Part shown: one piece after another, positions 1-9,791 of the stretch
Numbering within the stretch: position 1 is the first letter of the stretch
Layout: each line of letters starts with the position of its first letter
Assembly: GCF_003990185.1 (NCBI RefSeq)
Contig: NZ_RZHF01000029.1
Location: 123,429-187,428 of the forward strand
Source: Vreelandella nanhaiensis
Lineage (GTDB): Bacteria; Pseudomonadota; Gammaproteobacteria; Pseudomonadales; Halomonadaceae
Direction: 5' to 3'
Length of the DNA: 64,000 nt
The notes under the pieces: model-generated
The model's database searches: none
Told to the model about the DNA's origin: nothing
Seen by the model: the letters and a program-made list of their open reading frames with translations, nothing else
Made by a program: the position numbers and the translations under genes

Positions 1-815
1 TGCTCACCCTGTTTGAACAGGGTGAACACGAGGAGCTTCCGTTCTTTGTTGACCTGCTTGACTACCTCGACGAGCATCGCTTGCCGGTGCCCGGACCCAT
101 TCACGACCTCGACGGTATTGCGCTGCACAGCCTGGCGGACAAGCCGGCCCTGCTCTTCCCACGCATGCCTGGCCGCCACCCGGAAGCCCCCAATCTGGCG
201 CAATGCCAAGCACTGGGCGACACTCTGGGGCGTTTGCATGGGGTATCTCAACACTTTTCCGGCCACCGCCCAAACCCGCGGGATCTGCATTGGCTACAAG
301 CCATGCACCATAAGGTGCTGACCTATTTAAGCCCAGATGACCAGAGCTTAATGAAAAACGAGGTCGATGATTTTGAAAGTGCCTTTAGCCAGTACGCTGA
401 GCTTCCTCAAGGCGCGATCCATGGCGACCTGTTCCGCGATAACACCTTGTTTGATGGTGATACGCTTGGCGGTATTATCGATTTCTATAATGGCTGCACA
501 GGCGATCTGCTGTTTGACCTGGCCATTGTGATTAACGACTGGACCTCTAATGAGGACGGTACTCTCAATGCCGAGCGCTATAACACGCTGCTGGGCGCCT
601 ATCAGGCGCGTCGCCCCTTGACCCAGGATGAGCGCAATGTCTGGCCAATCATGCTGCGAATGACCGCGCTGCGTTACTGGTTATCGCGTTTATTGGTGGT
701 TTACGTTGATCCACCGGCTCACGACTTGACGCCCCATGATCCCGAGCGTTTTCATACCATTTTAAAGGCGCGCATCGCGCACGGTGCCTTACCACTGCCT
801 GAGGCTTATTTATGA
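1..815 (+). CDS. thrB: Homoserine kinase-like (ThrB, APH fold), 5' truncated by window edge
   Basis: The frame is open from base 3, so the gene starts before the window. The protein has the aminoglycoside-phosphotransferase-type kinase signature: a catalytic loop HGDLFRDN (about nt 420-443) and a metal-binding IIDFYNG segment (about nt 474-494). This is the ThrB type used by pseudomonads and relatives, which phosphorylates L-homoserine in threonine synthesis. Its stop overlaps the start of speA (ATGA), so the two are probably co-transcribed. The main alternative is another small-molecule APH-family kinase; the LTLFE and LPFF segments at the visible N-terminal end favour ThrB. Confidence 0.8.
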   Translation, partial: LTLFEQGEHEELPFFVDLLDYLDEHRLPVPGPIHDLDGIALHSLADKPALLFPRMPGRHPEAPNLAQCQALGDTLGRLHGVSQHFSGHRPNPRDLHWLQAMHHKVLTYLSPDDQSLMKNEVDDFESAFSQYAELPQGAIHGDLFRDNTLFDGDTLGGIIDFYNGCTGDLLFDLAIVINDWTSNEDGTLNAERYNTLLGAYQARRPLTQDERNVWPIMLRMTALRYWLSRLLVVYVDPPAHDLTPHDPERFHTILKARIAHGALPLPEAYL

Positions 816-2728
816 AAGAAACGCAGACAAGCGGATCGGCGCTGAGTGCCCGCCGGACCTGGAACATCGATCAGTGGGGCAGCGGCTACTTTGATGTAGA
901 CGATCATGGCCAAGCGCTGGTGCGCCCTTTGGGCAACGATGCCGAAGGCCCTGCCCTGCCCCTGCGTGAACTGGTATGCCAGCTGCAGGACGCGGGTTTG
1001 CGTTTGCCTGTTCTGGTTCGCTTTAGCGACATCCTTCATGACCGGGTAGAACAGCTATGTGGCGCCTTTGATGCCGCCATGAGCGATATTGATTATCAGG
1101 GCGGTTACACGGCGGTTTACCCCATAAAGGTCAACCAGCAGCGCCGCGTGGTAGAGGAAATTCTGGCCACTTCTGAGCGGGGTAATGGCCGTGTGGGTCT
1201 GGAAGCCGGCAGCAAGCCCGAGCTACTCGCCGTGCTGGCCCTGTCTGGCGGTGGCTCCTCGCTGATTGTGTGTAACGGTTATAAGGATCGAGAGTACGTA
1301 CGCCTTGCACTGTTGGGGGAAAAGCTAGGCCATCGCGTTTATCTGGTGGTGGAAAAGCTTTCAGAGCTTGCGATGATCATGGACGAAGCGCGGGAGCTCG
1401 ATGTCACACCACGCATTGGCCTGCGCGCACGCCTTGCTTCTGTAGGTAAGGGCAAGTGGCAGAACACCGGTGGGGAAAAATCCAAATTTGGCCTGACCGC
1501 CAGTCAGATTCTTGAAGTAGTGGAAACGCTGCGCGCGCAGGACGCGCTGGCAAGTCTTCAACTGGTGCACTTCCACCTGGGTTCACAGATTGCCAACATC
1601 CGCGATATTCAGCGCGGCCTGCGTGAGTGCGCCCGGTTTTACCAGAATCTAATTACCCTGGGTGCGCCTATCGACACGGTCGACGTGGGCGGCGGCCTGG
1701 GTATTGACTACGAGGGCACTCGCTCACGCAGCTACTGCTCGGCCAATTACTCCATGCGCGAATACGCTCGCAACGTGGTGAGCGCGTTCGCCCAGCTCTG
1801 CGAAGAGGCTGACCTGCCCCAGCCTCATTTGATCAGCGAATCCGGCCGGGCGTTAACCGCTCACCACGCGGTGTTGATTACTAACGTGATTGGCGAGGAG
1901 CGCATCGACGATACACCGCCGGAGAAATCACCCCAAGAGGATATGCAGGTCGATGCCCTGTGGCGCGTGTTCGACCAGCTTGCCACTCCTCAGGAGCCGC
2001 GCATGCTGGTCGAGGCCTGGCATGACTTGCTACAGGCAGTGAGCGAGCTTCAGGACCGCTTCGTGCTGGGCTTAAGTGATATTAATGCCCGCGCTGAAGG
2101 CGAACGCCTTTATTTAGCGGCTTGCGCGCGTTTGCGCAGCCAGCTGGATACCCGTAACCGCGCCCACCGTGAAATCATGGATGAGCTGGCCGAAAAACTG
2201 GCTGACAAGCTGTTCGTTAACTTCTCGCTATTCCAGTCGGTGCCTGACGTGTGGGGCATTGAGCAGATATTCCCGGTGTTGCCGTTAAGTGGGCTAAACC
2301 AAACCCCAACGCGCCGGGCAGTGATTCAGGACATTACCTGCGATTCCGACGGGCGTATTGATAGCTATGTGGATGGCCAGGGCGTGGAAAGCACTCTCCC
2401 GCTACCTGAGTGGCCATCTGAGGATGAACGCTGGCTGGGTTTCTTTCTGGTCGGCGCCTACCAGGAAATTCTGGGCGATTTGCACAACCTGTTCGGCGAT
2501 ACCGACTCGGTTGATGCGGCGTTAAACGAACACGGCGAATGGGTGCTTTCCAACCCGCTGGCTGGCGATACCGTCGCTGCTGTACTGGCATACGTTAACT
2601 TCGATGCCAATGTGCTCAAGCAAAAACTGACCGAACAGATCGTTAATAGCGGCTTTTCGAAACAAGAACAGGAAAGCTTCGCGGCAAGCCTAAGTGAGGG
2701 ATTGGAAGGCTATACCTATTTAGAGTAA
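812..2728 (+). CDS. speA: Biosynthetic arginine decarboxylase SpeA
   Basis: The 638-residue protein matches the usual SpeA length. It converts arginine to agmatine with PLP, feeding putrescine and spermidine synthesis. The PLP-lysine segment YPIKVNQQ lies near residue 104, followed by the HFHLGSQI and DVGGGLGIDY segments of the alanine-racemase-like barrel and, late, the GAYQEILGDLHNLFGD motif of this family. The start overlaps the upstream kinase stop by four bases. A strong hairpin terminator follows. Confidence 0.95.
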   Translation: MKETQTSGSALSARRTWNIDQWGSGYFDVDDHGQALVRPLGNDAEGPALPLRELVCQLQDAGLRLPVLVRFSDILHDRVEQLCGAFDAAMSDIDYQGGYTAVYPIKVNQQRRVVEEILATSERGNGRVGLEAGSKPELLAVLALSGGGSSLIVCNGYKDREYVRLALLGEKLGHRVYLVVEKLSELAMIMDEARELDVTPRIGLRARLASVGKGKWQNTGGEKSKFGLTASQILEVVETLRAQDALASLQLVHFHLGSQIANIRDIQRGLRECARFYQNLITLGAPIDTVDVGGGLGIDYEGTRSRSYCSANYSMREYARNVVSAFAQLCEEADLPQPHLISESGRALTAHHAVLITNVIGEERIDDTPPEKSPQEDMQVDALWRVFDQLATPQEPRMLVEAWHDLLQAVSELQDRFVLGLSDINARAEGERLYLAACARLRSQLDTRNRAHREIMDELAEKLADKLFVNFSLFQSVPDVWGIEQIFPVLPLSGLNQTPTRRAVIQDITCDSDGRIDSYVDGQGVESTLPLPEWPSEDERWLGFFLVGAYQEILGDLHNLFGDTDSVDAALNEHGEWVLSNPLAGDTVAAVLAYVNFDANVLKQKLTEQIVNSGFSKQEQESFAASLSEGLEGYTYLE

Positions 2729-2750
2729 CGCCTTCACGTTACCCTTTAGC

Positions 2751-2787
2751 AAAAAAGCGCCCCTGGTGATCCAGGAGCGCTTTTTTA
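2751..2787. terminator. Bidirectional terminator between speA and the FAH gene
   Basis: A GC-rich stem (GCGC..CTGG / CCAG..GCGC, loop TGAT) is flanked by AAAAAA on the left and TTTTTT on the right, so it can end both the rightward speA transcript and the leftward FAH-family transcript. Confidence 0.85.
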
Positions 2788-2804
2788 AGAGAAAAAACGT
2801 TTGC

Positions 2805-3470
2805 TTACTCGACAACGGAGGTATTAATTTCCAAACCGCCGGTCAGCGTCAAGCGTAATGATATACCCCGGGTTAACTCGCCAACGCCTGCTGGGGTGCC
2901 GGTCAAAATGACATCGCCCGGTTCGAGGGTGAAATGTCGGCTCATTTCCGCGACCAGTGAAGGAATCGCAAAAATCATATCAGAGCCTTCCCCATGCTGG
3001 CGCTCCTCGCCATCAATTTCCAACGTGAACGCCAGTGCATTCCAGTTAGGTACGCGGCTTAGGGGCAGGAATTTGGATAACGGACAAGACCCATCAAACC
3101 CCTTGGCAATTTCCCAAGGGTGGCCTTTCTCTTTTAACTTCGTTTGAACATCGCGTAGCGTTAAATCAAGCGCCAGGCCAATACCCACAATGGCACGCTC
3201 GGCTTCATCGGGCGTGGCATGAGTCAGCGTTTCACCCACCAGGAGCGCAAGCTCGGCTTCATAGTGGACATCACCGCGTGAAAAAGGCGGGTTAAGCGGC
3301 TGTTCAATATCAACAACGCTGGTAGCGGGCTTGATAAAAAGCAGTGGTTCGCTGGGAACCGGGTTATCCAGCTCTTTCGCGTGATCTGCATAGTTGCGGC
3401 CAACGCATACAACTTTTCCCAACGCGTGGGGGAATTCCTGACCATCGGTAAAGTGTGGAACAAGACGCAT
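2805..3470 (-). CDS. Fumarylacetoacetate hydrolase family protein
   Basis: The 221-residue protein has the FAH/2-hydroxyhepta-diene-dioate isomerase signature: VCVGRNYADHAKE near the N-terminus, the metal-binding E-x-E element HYEAELALLVG, and a C-terminal GDVILTGTPAGVG. Members hydrolyse or isomerise C-C bonds in 2-oxo acids, for example acylpyruvate hydrolysis. The start was taken at 3470, where a GGAG box lies about 11 bases upstream; an ATG at 3491 would overlap that box. The substrate cannot be told from sequence. Confidence 0.88.
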   Translation of the reverse strand: MRLVPHFTDGQEFPHALGKVVCVGRNYADHAKELDNPVPSEPLLFIKPATSVVDIEQPLNPPFSRGDVHYEAELALLVGETLTHATPDEAERAIVGIGLALDLTLRDVQTKLKEKGHPWEIAKGFDGSCPLSKFLPLSRVPNWNALAFTLEIDGEERQHGEGSDMIFAIPSLVAEMSRHFTLEPGDVILTGTPAGVGELTRGISLRLTLTGGLEINTSVVE

Positions 3471-3594
3471 GGGGGGTATTCTCCTTCTCATTGTGCGTGT
3501 CGCCTTCTCAACGACAGACGCAACAGTCTACCTTACCTATGCGAATGTTCCACAACCTAATACGCGTATTACATTTACTCAAAAAATCGCGAAC

Positions 3595-4569
3595 CTAACG
3601 GCCACTTTCGTCTGGCTCGTGGGCGAGAAAATCCGGACGGCGTTTAGCCGCTGCATAAGGCTCACGACAGCGATTATCCGGGCGATTAAACACAAAGAAA
3701 ACGTTACTGCGTGGATCAGGCGATAAATTGGCATTAGAAGCATGCAAGGTATTGCAATCGAACAGTAAGAGTCCACCTGCTTTACCTTTAGGTGCTTCAA
3801 TACCGTGTTCTGCGACGAGCTTAGTCAGTGCTTCATGACTAGGCACACCGACTTCTTGCGCCTTCAGCGAGCTTTTGTGATTATCCTCAGGTGTTTCCCC
3901 AAGGCAAGGTACAAATTTCATGTGCGAGCCAGGAATCAACATCAGAGGACCGTTGAATTCATGGTTATCGGTTAAGATCAATGAAGCACTGACTGCATGC
4001 ATGCCCGGCATGCCGTCTTCTGCGTGCCAAGTTTCAAAATCAGAATGCCAATTGAAGCCCTTACCTGCAAACCCAGGTTTATAATTGATACGCGCCTGAT
4101 GCACATAGGGGTCATCACCAATGATTTGGCGGGCTGCACCGGCCACGCGCTCATCCTTTGCCAGGGCACCCAAACGCTCTGATAATTGATGCACCGCAAA
4201 CAAGGAACGAATTTCATTACTGTCGGGTTCGGTAATACTGAAATCCTTATTGCGGTATTCATCAGTACTCATCAAAGACTGCATTTCTTCACGCAGCTCA
4301 TCAAGCTCATCACCTGTAATCAGGTTAGGGATAAATAAAAATCCCTTCCGCTCGAACTCATCAAGCTGAGCTTCGCTTAAGGGGCCCGATAGATGTCGCC
4401 CCTTAATGACAGCATCTTGTCGTGGCTGCCAGAGCGTTGCTGGAGGGGTGGCCAAACGTGATGGATAGGCATCCTGAACATTTGCAGATTGTGAAGAAGG
4501 TATATCAGCTAATTCACTATATTGCTTGTGCGCTGTTACATTATTGAGAGATAGATTGCTGACTGTCAT
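3595..4569 (-). CDS. ectD: Ectoine hydroxylase EctD
   Basis: This is a 324-residue Fe(II)/2-oxoglutarate dioxygenase of the PhyH superfamily. The iron-binding HxD is in FNWHSDFETWH and the distal His in NTLHASNAN. The FNWHSDFETWH box and RSLFAVH segment are characteristic of EctD. It converts ectoine to 5-hydroxyectoine, a compatible solute of salt- and heat-stressed cells. No ectABC genes lie in the window, so ectD stands apart from the synthesis genes, as in several halomonads. A perfect palindrome lies about 95 bases upstream of the start. Confidence 0.95.
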   Translation of the reverse strand: MTVSNLSLNNVTAHKQYSELADIPSSQSANVQDAYPSRLATPPATLWQPRQDAVIKGRHLSGPLSEAQLDEFERKGFLFIPNLITGDELDELREEMQSLMSTDEYRNKDFSITEPDSNEIRSLFAVHQLSERLGALAKDERVAGAARQIIGDDPYVHQARINYKPGFAGKGFNWHSDFETWHAEDGMPGMHAVSASLILTDNHEFNGPLMLIPGSHMKFVPCLGETPEDNHKSSLKAQEVGVPSHEALTKLVAEHGIEAPKGKAGGLLLFDCNTLHASNANLSPDPRSNVFFVFNRPDNRCREPYAAAKRRPDFLAHEPDESGR

Positions 4570-5124
4570 CTAATCCACTCCTTGTATGATTAAATTTCAG
4601 ATCAATGTCATGCCCTAACAAGGTAGACGACATACACGTAACTGCAAGTCGTTAACCGAGCTTCATAACTTGTGTTATGAAAAACCGTTATTTCTCAAGG
4701 GTATAACCACATTCATCTCAATTGGCTACAAATCTCTTACCTGTAATTCTACTGCGTATTTTAAAATGATTTTAGATTAAAATTACCCAACCATATATCT
4801 TTAAAGGATTAATATTGGAACATCATTCCTTAACAACCTGTTTATTAATCTTAATAAACACGGATTTATTTGAACTCTTAGTTGCATTTTAAATACATGC
4901 CGAATGATAAGCTTTACTCCTGCATTTTCATTTTCAATTTTAAATCTTATGCAACAACGCTAGCGGCAAAGATATTACTGTCAGTCTTTACTACTACTTA
5001 TTTATTAAAATATAAAAAAACAAAATATTACTATTAAAATAAAAATGCAGTTTTTAACACAGCCATTTAAACGTGGAAAGCTCCTTCATAAGGGAAAGAG
5101 CTATTAAACTAACATGCGCTCGCT
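4570..5124. other. AT-rich intergenic region upstream of ectD
   Basis: There is no convincing gene in these 555 bases. The stretch is very AT-rich, with A-tracts near 5015-5045 that would be intrinsically bent. It contains the ectD promoter region and a perfect 20-bp palindrome (4662-4681). An imperfect AGCTC/GAGCT hairpin near 5079-5103 could end the leftward regulator transcript. Confidence 0.6.
4662..4681. promoter_or_regulatory. Perfect palindrome upstream of ectD, candidate operator
   Basis: TTCATAAC-TTGT-GTTATGAA has two perfect 8-base arms and a 4-base spacer. It lies about 95 bases upstream of the ectD start in non-coding DNA, a suitable position for a dimeric regulator controlling ectD. 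The binding protein is unknown. Confidence 0.5.
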
Positions 5125-5928
5125 TTAGTCAAGACGGATATGACCATAAATAAAATCACTATCAAACCCTGTGGATTTGGCCATTTCTTCAGGTTTTAAA
5201 AGCTTTATACTGCTTCTCGTTTTACGAATAAACTTTTTTTGCTCCAAAGCAGTCATACAACGGCTAACATGAACACTAGTAATTCCTAAAAGCTCTCCTA
5301 CCACATCTTGTGTAATAGGAAATGAATAGATATTGGTTTTTAGCAAACCTTTAAAACAAAAACGTGAATAAATTTCTAATAAAAAATGGGCAACACGTTC
5401 TTCAGAACGATGATGTGTGCAGCTTCGCAAACGCTCAATCGTGATGTTATCGTTAACCATAATATAAGACATCACAGCTTTTCTTATTTCTAGGTTTGTC
5501 TTAAAGAGTTCGTGTATATTTTCTACTGATATTTTCTCCAGCTTACAGTTAGTTAGCGCTAAAATAACTATATCATGGTTTTCAAAGAAACTCTCGCGCA
5601 CACCAATGATATCGCCGGGCATAAAGACATTACATATATCCTGGCCACGCTTACTAGTAGCATGACTTAAGCTTGCCCATCCTTCTTTAACTAAAAATAT
5701 ATCTGCTCTCCCATCGGAAAGGGAAAACATTTTTTGATTTCTTTTTAATTCAACTGGTTTTTTACGCACTTCATTTAAAGAATTTATTGTTTCGTCGCTC
5801 AGTTCTTCATATAAACCCAACACACCCTCTAGCGTTATATCGAAACTTTTAGTCTCGAAGTTATTAACGCAATTACTAAAAATTTTCTTATCCATAAGCT
5901 CATGGTTTCCAACAATTACCTGATCCAT
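5125..5928 (-). CDS. Crp/Fnr family transcriptional regulator
   Basis: The 267-residue protein has an N-terminal cyclic-nucleotide-binding-type beta-barrel (about residues 55-150, with FMPGDIIGVRESFF) and a C-terminal winged helix (about 175-260, with the turn ITQDVVGELLGITSVHVSRCM). No FNR-type N-terminal cysteine cluster is visible. It is AT-rich compared with nearby housekeeping genes. It lies between ectD and the ATP-grasp/CocE pair and diverges from the latter. A CRP-geometry palindrome sits in the divergent gap, so it probably controls itself and that operon. The ligand is unknown. Confidence 0.85.
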   Translation of the reverse strand: MDQVIVGNHELMDKKIFSNCVNNFETKSFDITLEGVLGLYEELSDETINSLNEVRKKPVELKRNQKMFSLSDGRADIFLVKEGWASLSHATSKRGQDICNVFMPGDIIGVRESFFENHDIVILALTNCKLEKISVENIHELFKTNLEIRKAVMSYIMVNDNITIERLRSCTHHRSEERVAHFLLEIYSRFCFKGLLKTNIYSFPITQDVVGELLGITSVHVSRCMTALEQKKFIRKTRSSIKLLKPEEMAKSTGFDSDFIYGHIRLD

Positions 5929-6404
5929 TTCTACACTCCTTTGTAGTTAGACACAAGCTATACAAAATAGATTAAAAGTAAAGTCTTTATATAACTAAAA
6001 GAAACAAGGGGCGAGAAAAATATAGTCAACTACGAAAATATAAACAAGGACTATTTGTTTAAACAAGCTAGGGGAAAGACCCCTCCTGACCAACCAGCAA
6101 GATTAAAATTTAACAATTATTAAAATTTCGTCCTACCTGCTCTCATCCCTTAATTAACTCATTCTATAAACCTCTTCATTGTCAACTTCATTCGATGATT
6201 AACGTTAAATTTACGAGCAAGATGAAACCTCAGCTATATTTTAATAACAGAAACTACTACTTATAAAACCTATTACAACATAGGTTATGTTTATAGCACA
6301 TAGGGAACTTATATAAATTACATATATCAAGACATGTTGTTGTCCATTTATCGTACACTTAACTTGCAGCATCAGGAATAGCCTTTTCTAAATTCAAGGA
6401 GAGA
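5929..6404. other. AT-rich divergent intergenic region
   Basis: No gene is visible in these 476 bases. The region must hold the promoters of the Crp-like regulator (leftward) and of the ATP-grasp operon (rightward), and contains a 20-bp palindrome at 6269-6288. Confidence 0.6.
6269..6288. promoter_or_regulatory. CRP-geometry palindrome, candidate operator
   Basis: AACCTAT-N6-ATAGGTT is a perfect inverted repeat with a 6-base spacer, the arm spacing seen in Crp/Fnr-family sites. It lies about 120 bases upstream of the ATP-grasp gene and 340 bases upstream of the divergent Crp-like gene. Confidence 0.5.
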
Positions 6405-6407
6405 ATG

Positions 6408-7700
6408 ATGAAGCGAAATATTTTTGTTATTGCTTTGGAAGATAAACAACGTCATGCAATGGAAACACTACGTAAAGCGAAAGAATTAGAAATTCATGAG
6501 TTACTTAGTGTTGATACTGCAGTTGAAGCTGAAAAAATATCGTTTAACCAACTTTTAAAAGAAGCAAAAGCTCAGCTAGATAATTTCTCAGGTTCAATCG
6601 ATGGCATTATTGCTCAATGGGATTTCCCAACGAGTGTTCTGGTTCCGCTACTCTGCCAGCAGTACCATATTCCCTCGCCTACTATCACCAGTGTTTTAAC
6701 CTGCGAACATAAACTCTGGAGTCGTATTGAACAGCAAAAGGTCATTCCGGAGGTAGTCCCTAAGTTTTGCGGTGTTGACCCCTTCAAGGATAATCCAATT
6801 GAACAGGTCACTCTGGATTTTCCTTTTTGGATAAAGCCGGTAAAAGCATTTTCTTCCCATCTTGGCTTCAAGGTGGAGAATGAGACGCAATTTGATCAAG
6901 CCATTGAAGAAATACGTAAAGGTATTCGCCAGCTTGGCGATCCCTTCAACGAAGCGCTTGAGTACGCCGACCTGCCGGAAGAGATTAAAGAGCTGGATGG
7001 CAATTCCTGTATTGCTGAAGAAATCGTAAAGGGCGTCCAAGCGGCCCCTGAAGGCACTGTCTTCCAAGGTGAATTCAACGTACATGGCATTATTTCTCAA
7101 CCTAAATCGGATGGTTCATTAACTCTTTTTGACCGTTTGGAATACCCCAGCAATCTTCCAGAGCATGTACACCATAAAATGGTGGAAACCGCTAAAACGT
7201 TTCTTACCCATATTGGCTACGATAATGGCTGCTTTAATGCTGAATTCATGTGGGACGAGGCGACTGACAAACTTTGGCTAATTGAATTCAATACGCGTAT
7301 TTCACAATCCCATAGCGAGATATTCGTTTTAGTCGATGGGATGTCTAATCATGAAGTGGCTATCGATATTGCCTTGGGTCAACGCCCTTCACTTCTAAAC
7401 CGTCAGGGTGTGGCACCTGTGGCGGCAAAGTGTTTTATCCCCTACGCTCACGAGGATGGAATCGTTAAGCGAGTTCCAAGCAAAGAGAACATACAAGCGC
7501 TACAACAACGCTTACCTCATACTGATGTATGTCTTGATGTTGCCCCAGGTCAGCGCCTTAGCGATTTACTACACCAGGATAGTTTCTGCTACCGGTTAGG
7601 CACGCTTTATATCACCGGCAATAACCATGAGGATATCGAAGAACGCTATAAGTTCTGTTTGGACTTTTTAGATTTTGAAATCGAAAAAGTGGATCTTTAA
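6408..7700 (+). CDS. ATP-grasp domain protein, putative carboxylate-amine ligase
   Basis: The protein is about 430 residues long. The middle resembles the ATP-grasp fold: the substrate-side segment FPFWIKPVKAFSSHLG (ATP-binding Lys), an acidic EEIV strand, and the metal-binding LWLIEFNTRISQSH. The family forms amide or peptide-like bonds using ATP. Two ATGs lie in tandem; the second (6408) has AAGGAG at better spacing. The gene is followed, 10 bases after its stop, by a CocE-type hydrolase with an excellent Shine-Dalgarno, so both are one operon. The substrate is unknown. Closeness to ectD suggests, only weakly, a solute or stress role. Confidence 0.8.
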   Translation: MKRNIFVIALEDKQRHAMETLRKAKELEIHELLSVDTAVEAEKISFNQLLKEAKAQLDNFSGSIDGIIAQWDFPTSVLVPLLCQQYHIPSPTITSVLTCEHKLWSRIEQQKVIPEVVPKFCGVDPFKDNPIEQVTLDFPFWIKPVKAFSSHLGFKVENETQFDQAIEEIRKGIRQLGDPFNEALEYADLPEEIKELDGNSCIAEEIVKGVQAAPEGTVFQGEFNVHGIISQPKSDGSLTLFDRLEYPSNLPEHVHHKMVETAKTFLTHIGYDNGCFNAEFMWDEATDKLWLIEFNTRISQSHSEIFVLVDGMSNHEVAIDIALGQRPSLLNRQGVAPVAAKCFIPYAHEDGIVKRVPSKENIQALQQRLPHTDVCLDVAPGQRLSDLLHQDSFCYRLGTLYITGNNHEDIEERYKFCLDFLDFEIEKVDL

Positions 7701-7710
7701 AGGAGGTAAA

Positions 7711-9750
7711 ATGGAAGTTATCAACGACTTTCCTTATAACGTCCGCGAGATAGAAAATGTCTTTATTCCCATGCGCGATGGCAAAAGCCTAGCCGCGCGC
7801 ATTTGGTTACCAGAAGCTACTCAGGATACTCCACTGCCTGCCATTATGGAGTATATCCCTTATCGCAAGCGCGATATTACGCGAGGCCGTGATGCGGCCA
7901 ATCACCCTTACTTGGCCGGCCATGGCTATGTATGCGTTCGAGTGGATATGCGCGGCAGCGGCGACTCTGACGGAGTACTCACCGATGAGTATACCCAGCA
8001 AGAACAGATAGATGCCGTAGATGCCATTGAGTGGATTGCACGTCAGGCCTGGTGTGATGGTAACGTTGGCATGATGGGTATTTCATGGGGTGGCTTTAAT
8101 AGCCTGCAAGTTGCTGCTAAACAGCCCCCGGCGCTAAAAGCAATCATCAGCTTATGTTCAAGTGATGATCTTTATGCCGACAACATGCATTATATGGGTG
8201 GCTGCCTGCTTGGGGATAACTTATCCGAAGCGACCGTCATGCTCGCCTTCAATGCCTTACCTCCAGATCCACTTATTGTCGGTGACCGCTGGCGGGATAT
8301 GTGGCATGAGCGCATGGAAGATAGCGGCCTGTGGATTGATAAATGGCTGCGCCACCAGCGTCGCAACGAATACTGGTCTACGAGTTCCATTTGCGAATAC
8401 TACGAGGCTGTACGCTGCCCGGTGTATGCTATTGGAGGCTGGGCGGATGGCTTTACTAATACCGTTTTCAGATTAATGGAGCATCTGGAGGTTCCACGCA
8501 AGGGGCTTATTGGCCCCTGGGGCCATAAGTACCCTCATCAGGGTATTCCAGGGCCTGCCATTGGCTTTCTTCAGGAAGCGCTGCGCTGGTGGGATTACTG
8601 GTTGAAAGGTAAAGAAAACGGAATTATGGATGAACCCATGCTACGCGCTTGGGAGCAAGATAGCGTACCTCCGGATAATTCCTACGAAGACAGGCCTGGC
8701 CGCTGGATTGCAGAACCCTCGTGGCCATCCAGCAACATCCAGGAACAGTGCTATTTATTATCTCCTTATCGGTTAACGCCTCTGTCCTCGGATAGCGAGC
8801 CTGAACACAACACTGCCCCGACTAGCATGGGGCTACAATCTCCCTTAAGCGTAGGCCTGGCAGCCGGTAAATGGTGTTCTTATGCCGCTACGCCAGATTT
8901 GCCTGGTGACCAGCGCGAGGAAGACGGTGGCTCACTTATTTTTAGTACCGATGCTTTAGCCGAGCCATTGAATATATTTGGCACGCCCTCATTGGAACTG
9001 GAAGTTTCCAGCAATCAGCCACAGGCGATGCTGGCAGTACGTCTTTCTGATGTAGCGCCAGATGGTAAAGCCACCCGAGTGACTTATGGTCTGCTCAACC
9101 TTACACACCGTGATAGCGATGCAGAGCCAACGCCACTTGAGCCGCATCGCACTTACCGGGTCAAGGTTGATATGAATGGTATCGCGCAAAAATTTCCGGC
9201 GGGGCATCAATTACGGGTTTCTATCTCAACCTCCTACTGGCCACTTGCCTGGTTGCCCCCAAAACCTGCTCAGGTGGATATTTCCTTTAATCACTGCGTA
9301 CTTAAGCTGCCTGTTCGCACAGCTGACCATCACGAGGATGGCTTAACGCACTTTGAGGCGCCTCAGTCTGCTCCACCTTTAGATATCACTAATCTGGCAC
9401 CCAGTCAGCATAACTGGCTACTGCATCGAGACTTGGCTACTAAGGAGTCCACCTTAGAAGTCGTTAATGATCAGGGGTGTTTTCGCATTAACGATATAGG
9501 CACCGAGATTCACCGGGGTGCCTATGAGTATTACACTACCGTAGATAACGACTTTACCTCGGCACGTGGGGAAACCAAAACGGAAAGCTCGTTTAAACGC
9601 GGCGATTGGCATACGGAAGTTTATACGCGTACCGTGCTGAGCTGCACTGAAACCGATTTTATTATCCATGCTCAGTTAGACGCTTATGAAGGGCAGTACC
9701 GGGTGTTCTCAAAAAACTGGAAATCGACTATTCCGCGGGATCTTCTGTAG
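7711..9750 (+). CDS. CocE/NonD family (X-Pro dipeptidyl-peptidase S15-type) hydrolase
   Basis: This is a 679-residue alpha/beta-hydrolase. The N-terminal half has YIPYRKRD and the DMRGSGDSDG segment. The nucleophile elbow is GISWGG (GxSxG, about residue 120). The C-terminal half is the jelly-roll domain of the S15/CocE group, with FPAGHQLRVSIS. Members cleave esters or acyl amides (cocaine esterase, glutaryl-7-ACA acylase) or X-Pro peptides. AAAGGAGG sits 4 bases before the ATG. Pairing with an ATP-grasp ligase suggests a make/break pair acting on one amide-type metabolite; this is inference. Confidence 0.88.
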   Translation: MEVINDFPYNVREIENVFIPMRDGKSLAARIWLPEATQDTPLPAIMEYIPYRKRDITRGRDAANHPYLAGHGYVCVRVDMRGSGDSDGVLTDEYTQQEQIDAVDAIEWIARQAWCDGNVGMMGISWGGFNSLQVAAKQPPALKAIISLCSSDDLYADNMHYMGGCLLGDNLSEATVMLAFNALPPDPLIVGDRWRDMWHERMEDSGLWIDKWLRHQRRNEYWSTSSICEYYEAVRCPVYAIGGWADGFTNTVFRLMEHLEVPRKGLIGPWGHKYPHQGIPGPAIGFLQEALRWWDYWLKGKENGIMDEPMLRAWEQDSVPPDNSYEDRPGRWIAEPSWPSSNIQEQCYLLSPYRLTPLSSDSEPEHNTAPTSMGLQSPLSVGLAAGKWCSYAATPDLPGDQREEDGGSLIFSTDALAEPLNIFGTPSLELEVSSNQPQAMLAVRLSDVAPDGKATRVTYGLLNLTHRDSDAEPTPLEPHRTYRVKVDMNGIAQKFPAGHQLRVSISTSYWPLAWLPPKPAQVDISFNHCVLKLPVRTADHHEDGLTHFEAPQSAPPLDITNLAPSQHNWLLHRDLATKESTLEVVNDQGCFRINDIGTEIHRGAYEYYTTVDNDFTSARGETKTESSFKRGDWHTEVYTRTVLSCTETDFIIHAQLDAYEGQYRVFSKNWKSTIPRDLL

Positions 9751-9791
9751 AGCAGTTTCTTTCTATAGAGGCTAACGAGCCATCAAACCCG

